DNA from: an uncultured Bacteroidales bacterium
GTDB taxonomy: Bacteria > Bacteroidota > Bacteroidia > Bacteroidales > UBA932
Reading direction: 5' to 3'
NCBI GenBank assembly: GCA_946055165.1
Contig: CAMGFA010000006.1
Location: forward strand, 1-54,025
DNA length: 54,025 bases
The position numbers and the translations under genes were made by a program. Numbering within the stretch: position 1 is the first letter of the stretch; every line of letters begins with the position of its first letter. Shown here one piece after another: positions 52,726 through 54,025 of the stretch. Under the pieces are notes generated by a model, which had not been told where the DNA came from, did no database searches, and worked only from the letters and a program-made list of their open reading frames with translations.

Positions 52726-52754
52726 TTGAAATCCCGCAAATTTAACTATTTTTG
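52726..52754. promoter_or_regulatory. Divergent promoters of fba and gmk
   Basis: Minus strand TAAATTTG (52744-52737) serves fba with a ~35-nt leader. Plus strand TTG (52726-52728), 18 nt, then TATTTTTG (52747-52754) serves gmk with a ~15-nt leader. The two sites overlap. Confidence 0.6.
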
Positions 52755-52771
52755 CATAAAATACCATAAAG

Positions 52772-53338
52772 ATGTCAGGTAAAGTTGTAATTTTTTCCGC
52801 TCCTTCGGGTGCCGGCAAGTCAACCATAGTCGGGCACTTGCTTAAGAAATATCCTCAGTTCGCATTCTCCATAAGTGCCACATCGCGGCCTCCCAGAGGC
52901 AGTGAAAAAGACGGTGTTGAATATTATTTCATTAATGCGGAGCGTTTCCGCTCCCTTATTGCTGCCGATGCGTTTGTGGAGCACGAGGAGGTTTATCCGG
53001 GACGCTTCTATGGTACTCTCAAGTCGGAGGTGGAGAGGCTCTGGGCTGCGGGAAAGGTTATTGTCTTCGATGTGGATGTGAAGGGAGGTTACAATCTCAA
53101 GACCTATTTCGGGGAATCGGCTCGTTCATTTCTCATTCTTCCTCCGAGCCTGGAAGTCCTTGAAAAGAGGCTGCGCGCCCGCCAGACCGACAGTGAGGCC
53201 GATATTGTGCAGCGTCTTGCCAAGGCGCAGAGCGAGTTGGACTTTGCCCGCGGCAAATTCGATGTGGAAGTGCTCAACGACGATCTCTCCACAGCAATTG
53301 AAATGACCTGCCGGGAGATTGATGAATTTCTGAAATGA
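52772..53338 (+). CDS. gmk: Guanylate kinase
   Basis: This 188-residue enzyme phosphorylates GMP to GDP. It begins with the P-loop IFSAPSGAGKST (about residues 7-18) and has SISATSRPPRGSEKDGVEYYFI for GMP binding, and FDVDVKGGYNLK. Length is normal. It overlaps nadD by 4 nt (ATGA). Confidence 0.95.
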   Translation: MSGKVVIFSAPSGAGKSTIVGHLLKKYPQFAFSISATSRPPRGSEKDGVEYYFINAERFRSLIAADAFVEHEEVYPGRFYGTLKSEVERLWAAGKVIVFDVDVKGGYNLKTYFGESARSFLILPPSLEVLEKRLRARQTDSEADIVQRLAKAQSELDFARGKFDVEVLNDDLSTAIEMTCREIDEFLK

Positions 53339-53862
53339 GAATAGCGGTATATTCCGGCAGTTTTGACCCTTTACACGAGGGGCACCTTGCCATACTTCGT
53401 ATTTTGAACGGGCGCTTCGACAAGGTGCTTCTTGTGGTTTCGCCCCAGAACCCATTCAAAGACAGCAGCAAGGCTCTGAATTCCTTGGACAGGCTGGATG
53501 CGGCCCGTATTGCCCTGGACGCCTGCCCGGACTTGGACAAGGTGGAAGTATGTGACATTGAGTTCGCTATGAGTGCCCCGCATTACAGCTGCCGCACCCT
53601 CAAGGCATTGCAGGAACGCTACCCCGATGCCAGTCTATCCCTTGCCATCGGCGCCGACAATCTGGCCTGCTTCGACAAATGGAAAAACTACAGTGAAATC
53701 CTCCTTTCCTATGGCGTGATCGCGTTCCCGCGCATCGGCTTCGACCTTGAGGCCGACCGCCAACGCCTTCTCGCCGAAAACCCCGCATATAAAATCGAAC
53801 TCGCTCACATGCCCCTGGTGAACATCTCCTCCACCGAACTCCGCAACAAATCCCGCAATTAA
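53335..53862 (+). CDS. nadD: Nicotinate-nucleotide adenylyltransferase
   Basis: This 175-residue enzyme makes deamido-NAD from nicotinate mononucleotide and ATP. Motifs are YSGSFDPLHEGHLAIL (H-x-G-H), LLVVSPQNPFKD, LSLAIGADNLACFDKW and the C-terminal VNISSTELRNKSRN (I-S-S-T/S-x-x-R). Its last codons belong to an imperfect DNA repeat that continues past the stop. It follows gmk by overlap. Confidence 0.94.
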   Translation: MRIAVYSGSFDPLHEGHLAILRILNGRFDKVLLVVSPQNPFKDSSKALNSLDRLDAARIALDACPDLDKVEVCDIEFAMSAPHYSCRTLKALQERYPDASLSLAIGADNLACFDKWKNYSEILLSYGVIAFPRIGFDLEADRQRLLAENPAYKIELAHMPLVNISSTELRNKSRN

Positions 53863-53899
53863 TCCCGCCGCGAATCCCGTAACAAATCCTGCCGCGAAT
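53845..53899 (+). repeat. Short imperfect repeats across the nadD stop
   Basis: AATCCCGCCGCGAAT (53861-53875) recurs as AATCCTGCCGCGAAT (53885-53899), 24 nt apart, and a third related unit AACAAATCCCGC (53845-53856) lies inside nadD. Read in the nadD frame past the stop they give SRRESRNKSCRE before TAG at 53899-53901, echoing nadD's own RNKSRN end. Confidence 0.55.
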
Positions 53900-53901
53900 A
53901 G

Positions 53902-54025
53902 CCCCATTTGTCATGTCTTTTCGTGGGCGAATACTGTCTATATTCCTCTTTTATGTGCTTGCGCTTTGAACTGACTGAAGGCCGTTCAACAGGTGTACCT
54001 ACAATTCAGGAGAAACTTCGGGCCA
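53902..54025 (+). pseudogene. Partial COG2865-type (AlbA/RecG-like) protein at the right edge
   Basis: The open frame from 53902 to the window end has an unconvincing beginning, then from about 53959 reads CLRFELTEGRSTGVPTIQEK. L-T-E-G-R-x-T-G-x-P-T-I-Q is the conserved core of COG2865 putative transcriptional regulators (AlbA_2 domain ATP-binding proteins). The upstream part of such a gene (usually >300 residues) is missing, so this is a truncated remnant, unless the intact gene begins in a rearranged order outside. Only an internal slice is visible. Confidence 0.5.

Noticed and set aside
52699..52827. Longer fba start reaching 52827
   Set aside because: The added codons run through both divergent promoters and into gmk; the aldolase N-terminus fits ATG 52698.
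1..54025. CRISPR arrays, insertion sequences, prophage genes, restriction systems
   Set aside because: No regularly spaced repeats, transposase, phage structural or methylase motifs were seen on either strand. The repeats found are short and isolated.

Overview
The window is a stretch of a Bacteroidota chromosome, most likely order Bacteroidales; the family cannot be fixed from this sequence alone. The evidence is: many upstream regions carry the TAnnTTTG -7 element typical of this phylum, usually without a clear Shine-Dalgarno; there are Bacteroidales-type genes (DUF3822 next to rsmD, DUF4293, a membrane LytTR regulator, several lipoproteins with a lipobox Cys, a GDE-glycosyltransferase-GH57 glycogen cluster); and the methylenetetrahydrofolate reductase and methionine synthase genes overlap. 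Coding DNA is moderately GC-rich and tightly packed. No CRISPR array, prophage or insertion sequence was found, and only a tRNA and the tmRNA were found as RNA genes.

Layout. 1-3.6 kb is the most accessory part: tRNA-Val (minus), a two-domain lipoprotein of unknown role, the tmRNA gene, a short stretch of debris and a DUF4143-type AAA ATPase. 3.7-8.1 kb holds metF-metH. 8.06-9.24 kb holds a short comEC with a decayed gene fragment fused in frame downstream of its stop. 9.3-11.4 kb holds acetate kinase and a phosphate butyryltransferase-like enzyme. 11.4-15.4 kb (minus) is a coupled operon: DHH phosphoesterase, double-FKBP lipoprotein, MATE exporter, cytidylate kinase-like protein. 15.5-17.2 kb (plus) holds a pseudopilin-like membrane protein, a short DUF3822 protein and rsmD. 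17.2-21.4 kb holds mazG (minus), then a CoA transferase, prfA and phoH. 21.4-25.3 kb (minus) holds gyrA and a TPR protein. 25.4-27.2 kb holds a standalone Clp N-domain protein facing a fabF-type synthase. 27.25-34.6 kb (plus) runs LytTR regulator, DUF4293, nucleoside phosphorylase, SPOR lipoprotein, leuS and two tandem YitT genes, ending in a strong terminator. 34.7-36.4 kb holds a minimal AraC-type regulator facing an RluA-type synthase and an OmpA-like lipoprotein. dnaK follows at 36.6 kb. 38.66-50.57 kb is one long co-directional run: glycogen branching enzyme, debranching enzyme, glycosyltransferase, GH57 amylase and glycogen phosphorylase, then ribF, a 45-residue basic protein, greA, a HIT protein and a thioredoxin-fold lipoprotein. 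50.6-53.9 kb holds holA and fba (minus), then gmk and nadD (plus). The right edge cuts into a remnant of a COG2865-type (AlbA/RecG-like) protein.

Themes. The glycogen block covers branching, debranching, synthesis and phosphorolysis, but no ADP-glucose pyrophosphorylase gene is present. Many genes are translationally coupled by 1-14 nt overlaps. Convergent pairs are extremely compact, with overlapping stops and no terminator. Six housekeeping genes have the -7 element only 5-7 nt before the start codon, which predicts leaderless mRNAs. Other points to check are an Ile at the GyrA quinolone-resistance position, an unusual tmRNA tag ending in -YAC, and a sigma-54-like element with nested palindromes upstream of dnaK.
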